In this document: one piece after another, positions 1 to 6,452 of the stretch
How positions within the stretch are numbered: the stretch's first letter is position 1
Layout: each line of letters opens with the position of its first letter
IMG/VR virus record: IMGVR_UViG_3300020433_000016
Span: 1 to 41,346 of that record
From: a virus
DNA: 41,346 nt
Strand: one strand, 5' to 3'
Program-made: the position numbers and the translations under genes
The notes under the pieces: generated by a model
Database searches by the model: none
What the model was told of the DNA's origin: nothing
Seen by the model: only the letters and a program-made list of their open reading frames with translations

Positions 1-255
1 TTTGATAGAAGCGTAGGAGCTGGAGGAGGAACTGCATATATAAATGGTGCAGCAATAACCCCAGGTGCAACATTTTTCAATACCACCACTACAGATAGTG
101 CAGATTTTGATGCACCTTTGCAGTATGGGAGAGTAAATGCTGGTACAGGGTATGCTTACACATCAAGCGGCCATGCAGTAGCTGATTTAAGATTTTATAG
201 AAAAGCATTTACTGCGGATGAAATAACAGCACTATATAATGAATCTATTATAAAA
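1..255. repeat. Left copy of imperfect terminal repeat
   Basis: Aligns without gaps to 41092-41346. I count nine mismatches (positions 60, 66, 67, 68, 78, 81, 98, 129, 178). The copies lie in the same reading frame of the same LamG-type gene, and the amino-acid changes are mild (Ala/Gln, Ser/Thr, Val/Ile). The simplest reading is a circular or circularly permuted genome whose ends were assembled from two closely related variants. A true duplicated lectin segment is the alternative. Confidence 0.9.
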
Positions 256-942
256 AGAGCCAATGCGGTATCTAATGAAGTAAAGGCGACAATAGGTAAT
301 ATGTGGACATTTGGAGATACTAAAGGCGATGTTACTACAAAAGTACCTGGAGTTTTTAACGACATAAATCAAGCTTTAGATAATGACCGTAATGCAGTTA
401 ATAATTATTCAGACCAAATAAATAATAGCAGAAATTCAGTTGGTGAACTTGTGGCTAATGGAGATTTTTCATCAGCTTTAGATAGTAGTGAATGGACAGT
501 TACAGTTCAAACAGGTTCAGGTGCATGGAGTGTTGCAAGCGGTTCATGTTTTACGACTTTAGATGGAAGTATTCTTAATAGTGTTGCTAATAATGCTGTT
601 ATTGGGGGTCTATATTCAATAAAATTTCAATTTGCCCCTACAATAGATGTAGGAGGCTCTGCAAATTTAAAAGTTTATTTTGGAGGTGTAAGTAGTGATA
701 ATTTAGTTGCTACTTTAACTTCATCTGGTACATATGAATATACTGTGCGAGCTTTTGGCACAACTCCAAATGTGTCTTTTGAAGCTGATATAACTAATAG
801 CGGTGGTACAAATTCAATGCGAGTGCTTAATGTAAGTGTAACTAGAATACATCATAATGGATTTATTACTCATAACGTTGAACTAGATGATTTAAAAAAA
901 CAAGACATATCAAATAACCCAAACAGGAGATTAGATGGGTAA
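1..942 (+). CDS. Receptor-binding/tail protein with LamG domain, C-terminal part (open at left edge)
   Basis: The frame is open from base 1, and its beginning lies at 40654-41346 if the genome is closed; the joined protein would be about 459 residues. The first ~80 residues are the end of a concanavalin A-like LamG fold (YINGAA, then ADLRFYRKAFTADEITALYN, typical of the Laminin_G_3 family). A linker of about 60 residues follows. A second beta-rich domain spans roughly residues 110-275 of this fragment, starting at NGDFSSALDSSEWTV, and resembles a carbohydrate-binding jelly roll. It probably binds host surface glycans at the tail tip; that role is inferred from the domains and from its position before the lysis genes. 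It overlaps the next gene by 8 bases. Confidence 0.8.
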   Translation, partial: FDRSVGAGGGTAYINGAAITPGATFFNTTTTDSADFDAPLQYGRVNAGTGYAYTSSGHAVADLRFYRKAFTADEITALYNESIIKRANAVSNEVKATIGNMWTFGDTKGDVTTKVPGVFNDINQALDNDRNAVNNYSDQINNSRNSVGELVANGDFSSALDSSEWTVTVQTGSGAWSVASGSCFTTLDGSILNSVANNAVIGGLYSIKFQFAPTIDVGGSANLKVYFGGVSSDNLVATLTSSGTYEYTVRAFGTTPNVSFEADITNSGGTNSMRVLNVSVTRIHHNGFITHNVELDDLKKQDISNNPNRRLDG

Positions 943-1183
943 AAAAGATTATACATATTTTATCATACATCAAGATAATTTAACTGGTGAACAATTTTTG
1001 AATTCAAAGCTATCTATTTTAGGTAATGCTAGAAAAAGCAGCAATAATAATGTTTTAATATATACTGATGACCCATCTAACTCTTGTTTTTCTGGTTTGA
1101 CAGGGTATACATACTCTGAAATATTAGTTCAAATGCAGGAAGAAGAATGGAGTCCAAATACACCACCAGGATTTTCAGAATGA
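935..1183 (+). CDS. Hypothetical protein, 82 aa
   Basis: The ATG at 935 follows a good ribosome binding site (AGGAGATTAG) inside the end of the receptor-binding gene, and the stop overlaps the next start as ATGA. The product is small, soluble-looking and without a recognised motif; it has two aromatic-rich strands near the N-terminus (YTYFIIHQD) and an acidic segment near the end (MQEEEW). Tight coupling to the receptor-binding gene upstream and the hydrolase downstream suggests a late protein, perhaps a tail-fibre chaperone or lysis accessory. Function unknown. Confidence 0.7.
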   Translation: MGKKDYTYFIIHQDNLTGEQFLNSKLSILGNARKSSNNNVLIYTDDPSNSCFSGLTGYTYSEILVQMQEEEWSPNTPPGFSE

Positions 1184-1617
1184 AAGCAATGAAAAACATA
1201 ATATCAAAAACTTTAAAAAAAGTAAATCTTTACAGCGAAGATGCTGTTGATCTAATTTATGAAACTGGTAATGCTGAGTCTCACTACATGGCTTTAGAAC
1301 AGTATGGAGGAGGTCCAGCACTTGGATATTTTCAATGTGAGCCTGCCACCATGAACGATTGTATTGAGAACTACATTAATTATAGACCTGAGCTCAAAGA
1401 AAGTTTATTATCTTTAGGTTTTTTAGAAGATGATGCAGAGTATAGTTTACAAACTAATATAGCAGTTCAAATCTTTTTTTGTAGAATAAAGTATAGAAGA
1501 GATAAAGACCCAATACCAAATAATCTTACAGAAAGAGCTGCATATTGGAAAAAAGTTTATAATACTAACGCTGGAAAAGGTACTGTACAGCATTACATAA
1601 AAGCAAATCAACCATAA
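1180..1617 (+). CDS. Peptidoglycan hydrolase (lysozyme/transglycosylase-like endolysin)
   Basis: A 145-residue protein from the ATG at 1180, chosen because it makes an ATGA overlap with the gene before it and has AGGA eight bases upstream; an in-frame ATG at 1147 would overlap more deeply. The segment TGNAESHY (candidate catalytic Glu33) followed by GGGPALGYFQCEPAT (residues 43-57) is the signature of the small phage muramidases annotated as lysozyme-like or transglycosylase. No signal peptide is seen, so release would need a holin; the next gene is a holin candidate. It probably degrades the cell wall at the end of infection. Confidence 0.75.
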   Translation: MKAMKNIISKTLKKVNLYSEDAVDLIYETGNAESHYMALEQYGGGPALGYFQCEPATMNDCIENYINYRPELKESLLSLGFLEDDAEYSLQTNIAVQIFFCRIKYRRDKDPIPNNLTERAAYWKKVYNTNAGKGTVQHYIKANQP

Positions 1618-1766
1618 TGTTTCAAAGTATAAAGCCCATATTAGCAGGAACTAGCGGAGTAACTATAACATGGATTGAATGGTTACCTGTTGTTGTAAGA
1701 GTCTTAGTAGGGCTAGCTACTTTTATTTACATATGTGTTAAAATATATAAAGAACTTAAAAATTAA
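1617..1766 (+). CDS. Small membrane protein, candidate holin (49 aa)
   Basis: The start overlaps the stop of the hydrolase gene (TAATG). The 49-residue product has one clear membrane segment of about 20 residues (PVVVRVLVGLATFIYICV), a short polar N-terminus and a Lys-rich C-terminal tail (KIYKELKN). That layout, directly after an endolysin without signal peptide, is typical of small one-span holins, which would let the hydrolase cross the inner membrane. The assignment rests on topology and context, not on family similarity. Confidence 0.6.
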   Translation: MFQSIKPILAGTSGVTITWIEWLPVVVRVLVGLATFIYICVKIYKELKN

Positions 1767-1767
1767 T

Positions 1768-2541
1768 ATGGCTGCTAACAACTTTGTCAAAAGAGCAATT
1801 GTTACCCCTGATAAACATTTTCCCCTACACGATAAACAAGCGATTAATATAGTATGCCAAGCAATAGAAATTGTAAAGCCTGATATTTATATTGATTTAG
1901 GAGATACAGGAGAATGGGAACATTTCAGCACACATTACTGGAAAGGTAGAAATGCAAAGCCAATGGAAGACTTGATACCATTGCTAGATTACGATGTTGA
2001 CATGGTCAATAAAGGCATGGATCAAATAGATGCATCTTTAGATAAAGCTGGTGTAAAAGAAAGACATTTTGTCCAAGGCAATCATGAAGTGTGGCTTGAT
2101 AAATTTGTTACTAGATACCCCTATCTTCATAAATATGTAACACCTAGAGCATTAAAGCTCAAAGATAGAGGATACAAATACCATCCATACAATAAAAAGA
2201 AAGGTTTAAAAATAGGTAAATTAAATTTTACACATGGTAAATATACTTCTAAATATCATTCATATAAACATCTTGATGTCTTTGGTGAAAGCATTATGTA
2301 TGGACATACACACGATTTACAGAGGCATACAAAAACATTTGCAGGCGGCACAATAAGTGCTTGGAGTTTAGGCTGCTTAAAAGATATAGAAAAAGATGAG
2401 GATTGGCTTGGAGGTAGACTCACTAACTGGAACCACGCTTTTGCTATTGTAGATTGGTTTAAAGGTGGTAACTTTTGTGTAGAAATTATAGAAATATACA
2501 AAGGAATTACAAGCCTTTGGGGTCAAACAATTAAAGGATAA
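1768..2541 (+). CDS. Calcineurin-like metallophosphoesterase
   Basis: Start taken at the ATG at 1768, two bases after the holin stop; upstream in-frame codons lie inside the holin gene. The 257-residue protein has the ordered metal-ligand motifs of the family: DKH (Asp15, His17), GD (45-46), GNHE (104-107), a lone His at 156 and GHTH (179-182). It should bind two metal ions and hydrolyse a phosphomonoester or phosphodiester; the substrate cannot be told. Phage members of this family have been linked to nucleic acid or nucleotide hydrolysis. Its place in the late lysis block, away from the replication genes, is unusual. Confidence 0.8.
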   Translation: MAANNFVKRAIVTPDKHFPLHDKQAINIVCQAIEIVKPDIYIDLGDTGEWEHFSTHYWKGRNAKPMEDLIPLLDYDVDMVNKGMDQIDASLDKAGVKERHFVQGNHEVWLDKFVTRYPYLHKYVTPRALKLKDRGYKYHPYNKKKGLKIGKLNFTHGKYTSKYHSYKHLDVFGESIMYGHTHDLQRHTKTFAGGTISAWSLGCLKDIEKDEDWLGGRLTNWNHAFAIVDWFKGGNFCVEIIEIYKGITSLWGQTIKG

Positions 2542-2543
2542 TC

Positions 2544-2720
2544 ATGGCAAAAGTTAAAGGTATAGATATATCTAAGTTCACAAAAAGACAAATAGCTGCA
2601 ATGAAAAAACATGCAAAACATCACACTGTAAAGCATATGAAGTCTATGGTTAACATGATGAAACGCGGCAAAACATTTACTGTTGCACACAAAGCTGCAA
2701 TGAAAAAAGTTGGCAAGTAA
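2544..2720 (+). CDS. Small basic protein, 58 aa
   Basis: Begins two bases after the phosphoesterase stop, with AAAGGATAATC in front of the ATG, and overlaps the next start by one base (TAATG). The product is rich in Lys, His and Met, with amphipathic helices (RQIAAMKKHAKHHTVKHMKS, then HKAAMKKVGK). No known domain is recognised. I have a general impression of similar short basic proteins beside lysis genes in marine phages. It could bind nucleic acid or membrane; unproven. Confidence 0.6.
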   Translation: MAKVKGIDISKFTKRQIAAMKKHAKHHTVKHMKSMVNMMKRGKTFTVAHKAAMKKVGK

Positions 2721-3025
2721 TGGACATAGCTGTTTTACTTTCCGAATATGGCATACCAGTCGTGGTTGCAACATGTTTCGGTTTTTTTATATGGAAGCAA
2801 AATAAATTTATTCAAGATGAACTCATGGAAGAGCTTGATGAAAGATTTAAAAGATTAGAAGCTATAGTAATAAAACTTATTGATCAACAAAAAAAGATGC
2901 AGATTGAACAAAAAGGTATTGAAAAAAGTTACAAAGCTCTCGTAGAAATTATTGCAGCTCTTTCAAAAGACGGATTAAAACATAAATTTTTAAGTATGAT
3001 TAAAAGTAACCAGGAGAAACTATGA
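2720..3025 (+). CDS. Single-span membrane protein with coiled coil (holin-like or spanin-like)
   Basis: 101 residues. The N-terminal membrane segment runs from about residue 5 to 25 (LSEYGIPVVVATCFGFFIWK), followed by a long charged helix likely to form a coiled coil (about residues 35-75, ELDERFKRLEAIV and onward). This is the layout of BhlA/UviB-type holins and of some inner-membrane spanins. It lies in a run of one- to four-base overlaps with its neighbours, so it is part of the lysis operon. Whether this protein or the 49-residue one upstream is the holin cannot be decided from sequence. Confidence 0.6.
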   Translation: MDIAVLLSEYGIPVVVATCFGFFIWKQNKFIQDELMEELDERFKRLEAIVIKLIDQQKKMQIEQKGIEKSYKALVEIIAALSKDGLKHKFLSMIKSNQEKL

Positions 3026-3180
3026 AACTAGCACTAAAAGCTTTAAGTAAATTGTTAAGCTCTATCATTACACCAGAGATGAAGAAGCAAGTTTTTTTAT
3101 ACTGTGGTGATAAGTTGGTGGCTTCAACAAAAAACAAACTTGACGATAAGCTTTGGGAACAAGTAAAGAAGAAGTTCTAA
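3022..3180 (+). CDS. Hypothetical protein, 52 aa
   Basis: The ATG overlaps the stop of the previous gene as ATGA and is preceded by a strong ribosome binding site, CAGGAGAAACT. The product is a short Lys-rich, mostly helical peptide with a mildly hydrophobic N-terminus (LALKALSKLLSSIITPEM) and an amphipathic C-terminal half. No family is recognised. Its tight coupling argues that it is a real late gene. Confidence 0.6.
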   Translation: MKLALKALSKLLSSIITPEMKKQVFLYCGDKLVASTKNKLDDKLWEQVKKKF

Positions 3181-3500
3181 TTAAGATAGTATCGCAATCC
3201 CAAATAAAAGTATGTGGCCATCTGCTAGATGTTGTTTTAGTGGATGGCTTATACAATCACGAAGGTCATCATGCATGGGGTAGGTTTAACTGTGAGCTGC
3301 AGCGTATTGAATTAGAATATAACCAACCTGTCAGCAAACTCGGTGAAACTTTGATACATGAAATACTGCATGCAATAGAATCAAGTATCGACTTAGATTT
3401 AGATGAATTAAAAATACAAGTCCTAGCCAACTCACTGAATCAATTAGGATTCGGCAATCACTTACTAAATAAAGTAGATTTAGCTATAAATCTAGATTAG
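3153..3500 (+). CDS. Small HExxH metallopeptidase-like protein
   Basis: The motif GETLIHEILHAIE (HEILH at about residues 69-73) is the zinc-binding HExxH signature, in a form common in compact phage metallopeptidase-like proteins of about 100 residues. Upstream strands (CGHLLDVVLVDGL, then ELQRIELEY) fit the small beta-sheet before that helix. The only usual start in range is TTG at 3153, inside the previous gene; a weaker start just after that gene's stop is possible, so the N-terminus is uncertain. It overlaps the converging gene at 3484 by 17 bases. Target and activity unknown. Confidence 0.6.
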   Translation: MGTSKEEVLIKIVSQSQIKVCGHLLDVVLVDGLYNHEGHHAWGRFNCELQRIELEYNQPVSKLGETLIHEILHAIESSIDLDLDELKIQVLANSLNQLGFGNHLLNKVDLAINLD

Positions 3501-3660
3501 ATAGCATGTCGTAGCATTTTTTAGCTGCTCTTCTATCTCTATGATTTCTAAGAATATCTAAAACTTGCATAGACATTTTTAGATTTTTTCTATATAAAAG
3601 AACTGTTTCAGCTAACATCATATTTTCTTTTTTTAACTGTTTTATTATAGCATTTTCCAT
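3484..3660 (-). CDS. Small helical protein, 58 aa
   Basis: Last gene of the leftward early block. ATG at 3660 with GAGGA seven bases upstream; stop at 3484-3486. The product is a charged helix (KQLKKENMMLAETVLLYRKN, later RNHRDRRAAKKCYDML) without a known motif. It meets the rightward late block tail to tail, overlapping the metallopeptidase-like gene by 17 bases. Confidence 0.55.
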   Translation of the reverse strand: MENAIIKQLKKENMMLAETVLLYRKNLKMSMQVLDILRNHRDRRAAKKCYDMLSNLDL

Positions 3661-3739
3661 AACAAGTCCTCATCTTTGTTGATGTCCAGTAACCTTCTGG
3701 AACTAATACTGTTATTGTTCTTTCTTTCGACATTTGCAT
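3608..3739 (-). CDS. Possible 43-aa protein overlapping both neighbours
   Basis: An open frame from ATG at 3739 (a second ATG at 3733) fills the gap between two early genes and overlaps the end of one and the start of the other. It contains a plausible strand segment (RTITVLVPEGYWTS) and two Cys. No good ribosome binding site is seen, and the C-terminal third lies in the frame-shifted start of the next gene, so it may be chance. Confidence 0.3.
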   Translation of the reverse strand: MQMSKERTITVLVPEGYWTSTKMRTCYGKCYNKTVKKRKYDVS

Positions 3740-3867
3740 TTTTGTTGTTTAATCTTTTCAATATCTTCTAGAGCTACTGCATGATTGTTTTTCCAGTATT
3801 CTATTTCTTGATATGCTTTTGCAAGCATTGATTCTAAATTTTTTACTATAGGGTCTTTAGGTAGCAT
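3712..3867 (-). CDS. Small helical protein, 51 aa
   Basis: ATG at 3867, overlapping the end of the nuclease-like gene upstream by 11 bases. The product is one long charged helix (LESMLAKAYQEIEYWKNNH) ending in a Cys/Lys-rich tail (KQQKCKCRKKEQ). No recognised family. The overlap and same-strand order suggest it is co-translated with the DNA-processing genes. Confidence 0.55.
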   Translation of the reverse strand: MLPKDPIVKNLESMLAKAYQEIEYWKNNHAVALEDIEKIKQQKCKCRKKEQ

Positions 3868-4234
3868 AATCAAATATATCCTTTATGGGAAGTAAAACTA
3901 TTTCACTTAAATTAGAGTCTCCAGCTTTAAGTTTTTTAGCTTTACCCTGTATTAGAAGTCTTTTCACAGTTAGTTTTAATTTATCTACTGGAAAGAAAAA
4001 TCCACCAACTATCTCATCGTTGATTGCCAGTAAATGTATCCAAGTATCTGCATCTGTTGCAGCTAATCCAGAGGGTTTATCTCTGTATTTAACTTCAATA
4101 CAAATATTTCCAGTCTTGAGCCATTTATCTCTTTCAGTTTTTACCTCAACATTGCCTTTACAATTTAGCATTTTTTGTACTTTGTCCTCAAAAAGCAAAC
4201 CAAACTTTAGGTCTAGATCAAAATTCTTACTCAC
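3857..4234 (-). CDS. PD-(D/E)XK-like nuclease-type protein
   Basis: 125 residues from GTG at 4234, chosen because GGAGG stands six bases before it; a TTG three bases earlier is too close to that site. The core EVKTERD...TGNICIEVKYRDKPSG (about residues 30-56), followed by TDADTWIHL, matches the small phage PD-(D/E)XK-fold proteins, with the two Glu-x-Lys motifs as candidate catalytic centre. It overlaps the resolvase gene upstream. It is likely a DNA endonuclease in recombination or packaging intermediates; substrate unknown. Confidence 0.6.
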   Translation of the reverse strand: MSKNFDLDLKFGLLFEDKVQKMLNCKGNVEVKTERDKWLKTGNICIEVKYRDKPSGLAATDADTWIHLLAINDEIVGGFFFPVDKLKLTVKRLLIQGKAKKLKAGDSNLSEIVLLPIKDIFDYAT

Positions 4235-4679
4235 CAATCACCTCCCAGTTATAACAATAATGTGCTAGTAGTACTGCATCTGAAGTAATTAAAGTTATTT
4301 TTTCTTCAGGGTGCAAGCTTTGAGCAGCATCTTTTAATTCATGCTTTCTTTCTTTTTTAATTTTAGATAAAGGTTGATAGGCTTTCATCCATTGTTTTGG
4401 ATTAGCAAAGATGTATGGTAAACTAAAAGCTTCTAGTATTCCTATCCATGTTCCAAAGTTTTGACCGAATGAAAATGTAGAGACTACGCCTTGACCAGGA
4501 AAAGAGTGGACCTTTTCAATGACAATATAAACATCATCGTACTCATACTTTCTGATTATGTTTGCCATTTCTTGTTCTGACTTTGGGCATCTATGTGTTA
4601 CAAGATTCAAAGAACTATCTAGTATTGCAACACCACCATTTTTACCTGGATCAATGCCGATATAATATGTGTTAGCCAT
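4227..4679 (-). CDS. RuvC-like Holliday junction resolvase
   Basis: 150 residues. An RNase H-fold nuclease: GIDPGKNGG near the N-terminus (Asp10), VIEKV at about 53-57 (Glu55) and SDAVLLAHY near the C-terminus (Asp134), the three acidic positions of RuvC-type resolvases. Length agrees with the short phage RuvC family. It overlaps both neighbours by eight bases and belongs to the replication/recombination set with the annealing protein and exonuclease. Expected role: resolving branched DNA before packaging. Confidence 0.8.
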   Translation of the reverse strand: MANTYYIGIDPGKNGGVAILDSSLNLVTHRCPKSEQEMANIIRKYEYDDVYIVIEKVHSFPGQGVVSTFSFGQNFGTWIGILEAFSLPYIFANPKQWMKAYQPLSKIKKERKHELKDAAQSLHPEEKITLITSDAVLLAHYCYNWEVIGE

Positions 4680-5178
4680 TGTTCTTCATAATTACAATTC
4701 GTTCTGCTGCAAAGTTGCAGTCCCAATCTTTCGACTGAGCAAAGCTATAAACAAATTTAGGGGCAGATTTTATAGGCAGTGAGGCAGGCATCTTATTTCC
4801 TGCAGGACATTCACACTTGCCAATTATCTTGCTATAATACATTGCACCCTCTGATTCAAAATTTAAACTATATAGTTCAATGTTCCCACAAAAAACTGAC
4901 TTGATAGCACCGCTACCACCACAAAAGTCACAATCATACCTTTCATCATTAACAGAAACGTCCCTAGAAGCCTTTATTTTGCGATATGAGGCCAAAATAT
5001 CTCTCCACTTAGGTAAGGTATCGGATGCCATAGAAAGTTCCTTACAGGCTAAATTTAGTATCCTTTCATCGCAGTCCCAAAGTCGCTCAACATAGTGCTC
5101 TACCAAAGCTTTGTTCTTGTATGGGTCACGATTGAAGTCTAAAAAGAAGTCTGTTACTATCTTTAATCTATCTGGCAT
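4672..5178 (-). CDS. Putative helicase-loader-type replication protein with zinc finger
   Basis: 168 residues. The N-terminal ~65 residues (HYVERLWDCDERILNLACKE, then LPKWRDILASYRK) have the helical pattern of the phage loader/inhibitor family typified by G39P. A zinc-finger-like part follows: CDFCGGSG at 83-90 and CEC at 122-124. It overlaps the initiator gene by 11 bases, the usual initiator-loader pairing in phages without their own polymerase. Likely role: bringing the host replicative helicase to the origin. The family call is by pattern only. Confidence 0.5.
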   Translation of the reverse strand: MPDRLKIVTDFFLDFNRDPYKNKALVEHYVERLWDCDERILNLACKELSMASDTLPKWRDILASYRKIKASRDVSVNDERYDCDFCGGSGAIKSVFCGNIELYSLNFESEGAMYYSKIIGKCECPAGNKMPASLPIKSAPKFVYSFAQSKDWDCNFAAERIVIMKNNG

Positions 5179-5848
5179 TGAACCTCCCTTTCATTTTTTC
5201 CATCCAACTATCTCTCTCGTTGTTATAGTTACCCTCTAAAACTTTTTGCATGTTGTTTATATTGATTGCCCAATCAAATGAGCATTTCCAAGAGTCACTT
5301 CTACCACTCAAGAAATCTGATGACTTAATCTTTTGAAAGTATTCTACAAAGTAGTCTTTTTTAGGATTCTCTTCCCATCTCTTTCTAGTGTGTGAAAGTC
5401 TCTTACCTTTGATCGATATGATGCTAGGTACACTTTCACTTTCAAATGTATTATTCCATGTTTCAATGAACCAATCCACAGGTATATTAATTTTATTATT
5501 ATTTTTAATATTATATACATTATTATATATACCTCCATTTTTTAATGGATAGGTATCCATTTTTTTATGGATAGGTGTCAATTTAATTATGGATAGGTAT
5601 CTCTTATTGTTTTCAGACTTGTCGATATCAACACTAATATACCCAAGAGACTGAAGATTAGATACCCAGGTAGATACTGTTTTTTTGTTAACTCCATACA
5701 AACTAGCAAAATATCTGTTTTCTGCCCAGCACCTACCTGTCTTATTGCATAGACTAGTTATCTCACCATAGAGTAATTTCTCACTGGCTTTTAGTCTATT
5801 ATCGTATCTAACTTCTGAAGGTATAATAGCGTAATAACTAGGTCGCAC
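5168..5848 (-). CDS. Replication initiator-like protein, winged helix N-terminus
   Basis: 226 residues. Residues ~1-75 form the helix-turn-helix domain typical of phage O-like/RepA-like initiators: YYAIIPSEVRYD, LKASEKLLYGEI, then VNKKTVSTWVSNLQSLGYI as the recognition part. The C-terminal half (SDFLSGRSDSWKCSFDWAIN, NMQKVLEG) has the tail motif often found in such proteins. It should bind the phage origin and recruit the loader encoded next. The gene overlaps both neighbours by about 11 bases. A repressor role is less likely given that C-terminus. Confidence 0.7.
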   Translation of the reverse strand: MRPSYYAIIPSEVRYDNRLKASEKLLYGEITSLCNKTGRCWAENRYFASLYGVNKKTVSTWVSNLQSLGYISVDIDKSENNKRYLSIIKLTPIHKKMDTYPLKNGGIYNNVYNIKNNNKINIPVDWFIETWNNTFESESVPSIISIKGKRLSHTRKRWEENPKKDYFVEYFQKIKSSDFLSGRSDSWKCSFDWAININNMQKVLEGNYNNERDSWMEKMKGRFNAR

Positions 5849-6452
5849 TATTTGCCTTCATCTGTTGTAAGGAAGAGGTCTTTTTGTTTTTAAGCTGATC
5901 AATCTTGTCACTTGCATCACTGGATGTTGGATTACTATCTAGCCAAACATCTAGCTTTAGTTTTTGAGATGCATTGTAATCTTTTGTCAGCTCTCTAATT
6001 AGTATCAATTGACTGTCTGTGATACCTTTAGGTTTGTCAATATCTTTATACTTAGACTCCTCTGGAATATCTTCTCCATTGTAGATATACAGACCCAATC
6101 CATGTAAACTAATCACCTTTGCCAAGCATCTTTGTATTGATGTGTTGACATGTGTACCATTTGGTTCTTTTACTGTATTGTATCTGTGGTCCCAGACAGG
6201 CATGATTTGTGTTCTGTCGATACCATTTACTGTCAGTGTTATCTTGACGTAGCATCCAGATTCTGTTCTCATGTACGGTCTTACGTTGCCATCGTTGTCA
6301 GTATACTCATGTATTACCCAAGTTGCATCAGGGCAAACTTTGAGCAGCTCTGTAACTGCATTGCTCCAAGAAAGATAATTGTAGCCACCTTTCTTCTCAA
6401 TGTATGCACCTACATCTATCTTATTTAATGTACTAAATACATCTTTTTTCAT
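5838..6452 (-). CDS. DUF1071-type (Sak3-like) single-strand annealing protein
   Basis: 204 residues from ATG at 6452, which overlaps the exonuclease stop as ATGA and has GGAGGG upstream; an earlier in-frame start at 6485 is less likely. NYLSWSNAVTELL near residues 25-37, then NTSIQRCLAKVISLHGLGLY, are hallmarks of DUF1071 annealing proteins. The Lys/Ser/Thr-rich C-terminus is probably disordered. With the neighbouring exonuclease it would form a two-component recombination system comparable to lambda Red. Confidence 0.75.
   Translation of the reverse strand: MKKDVFSTLNKIDVGAYIEKKGGYNYLSWSNAVTELLKVCPDATWVIHEYTDNDGNVRPYMRTESGCYVKITLTVNGIDRTQIMPVWDHRYNTVKEPNGTHVNTSIQRCLAKVISLHGLGLYIYNGEDIPEESKYKDIDKPKGITDSQLILIRELTKDYNASQKLKLDVWLDSNPTSSDASDKIDQLKNKKTSSLQQMKANSAT

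Noticed and set aside
1-255. Diversity-generating retroelement (template and variable repeat) explaining the imperfect terminal repeat
   Set aside because: Mismatches are not confined to adenines of one copy (several are C/G or T/C), and no reverse transcriptase gene is present.
3885-4268. 127-codon plus-strand frame opposite the nuclease and resolvase genes
   Set aside because: Lies wholly antisense to two motif-supported genes and shows only hydrophobic/Ser-rich shadow composition.
5344-5538. 64-codon minus-strand frame inside the replication initiator gene
   Set aside because: Out-of-frame shadow of a gene with good domain evidence; no ribosome binding site and no relation to neighbours.
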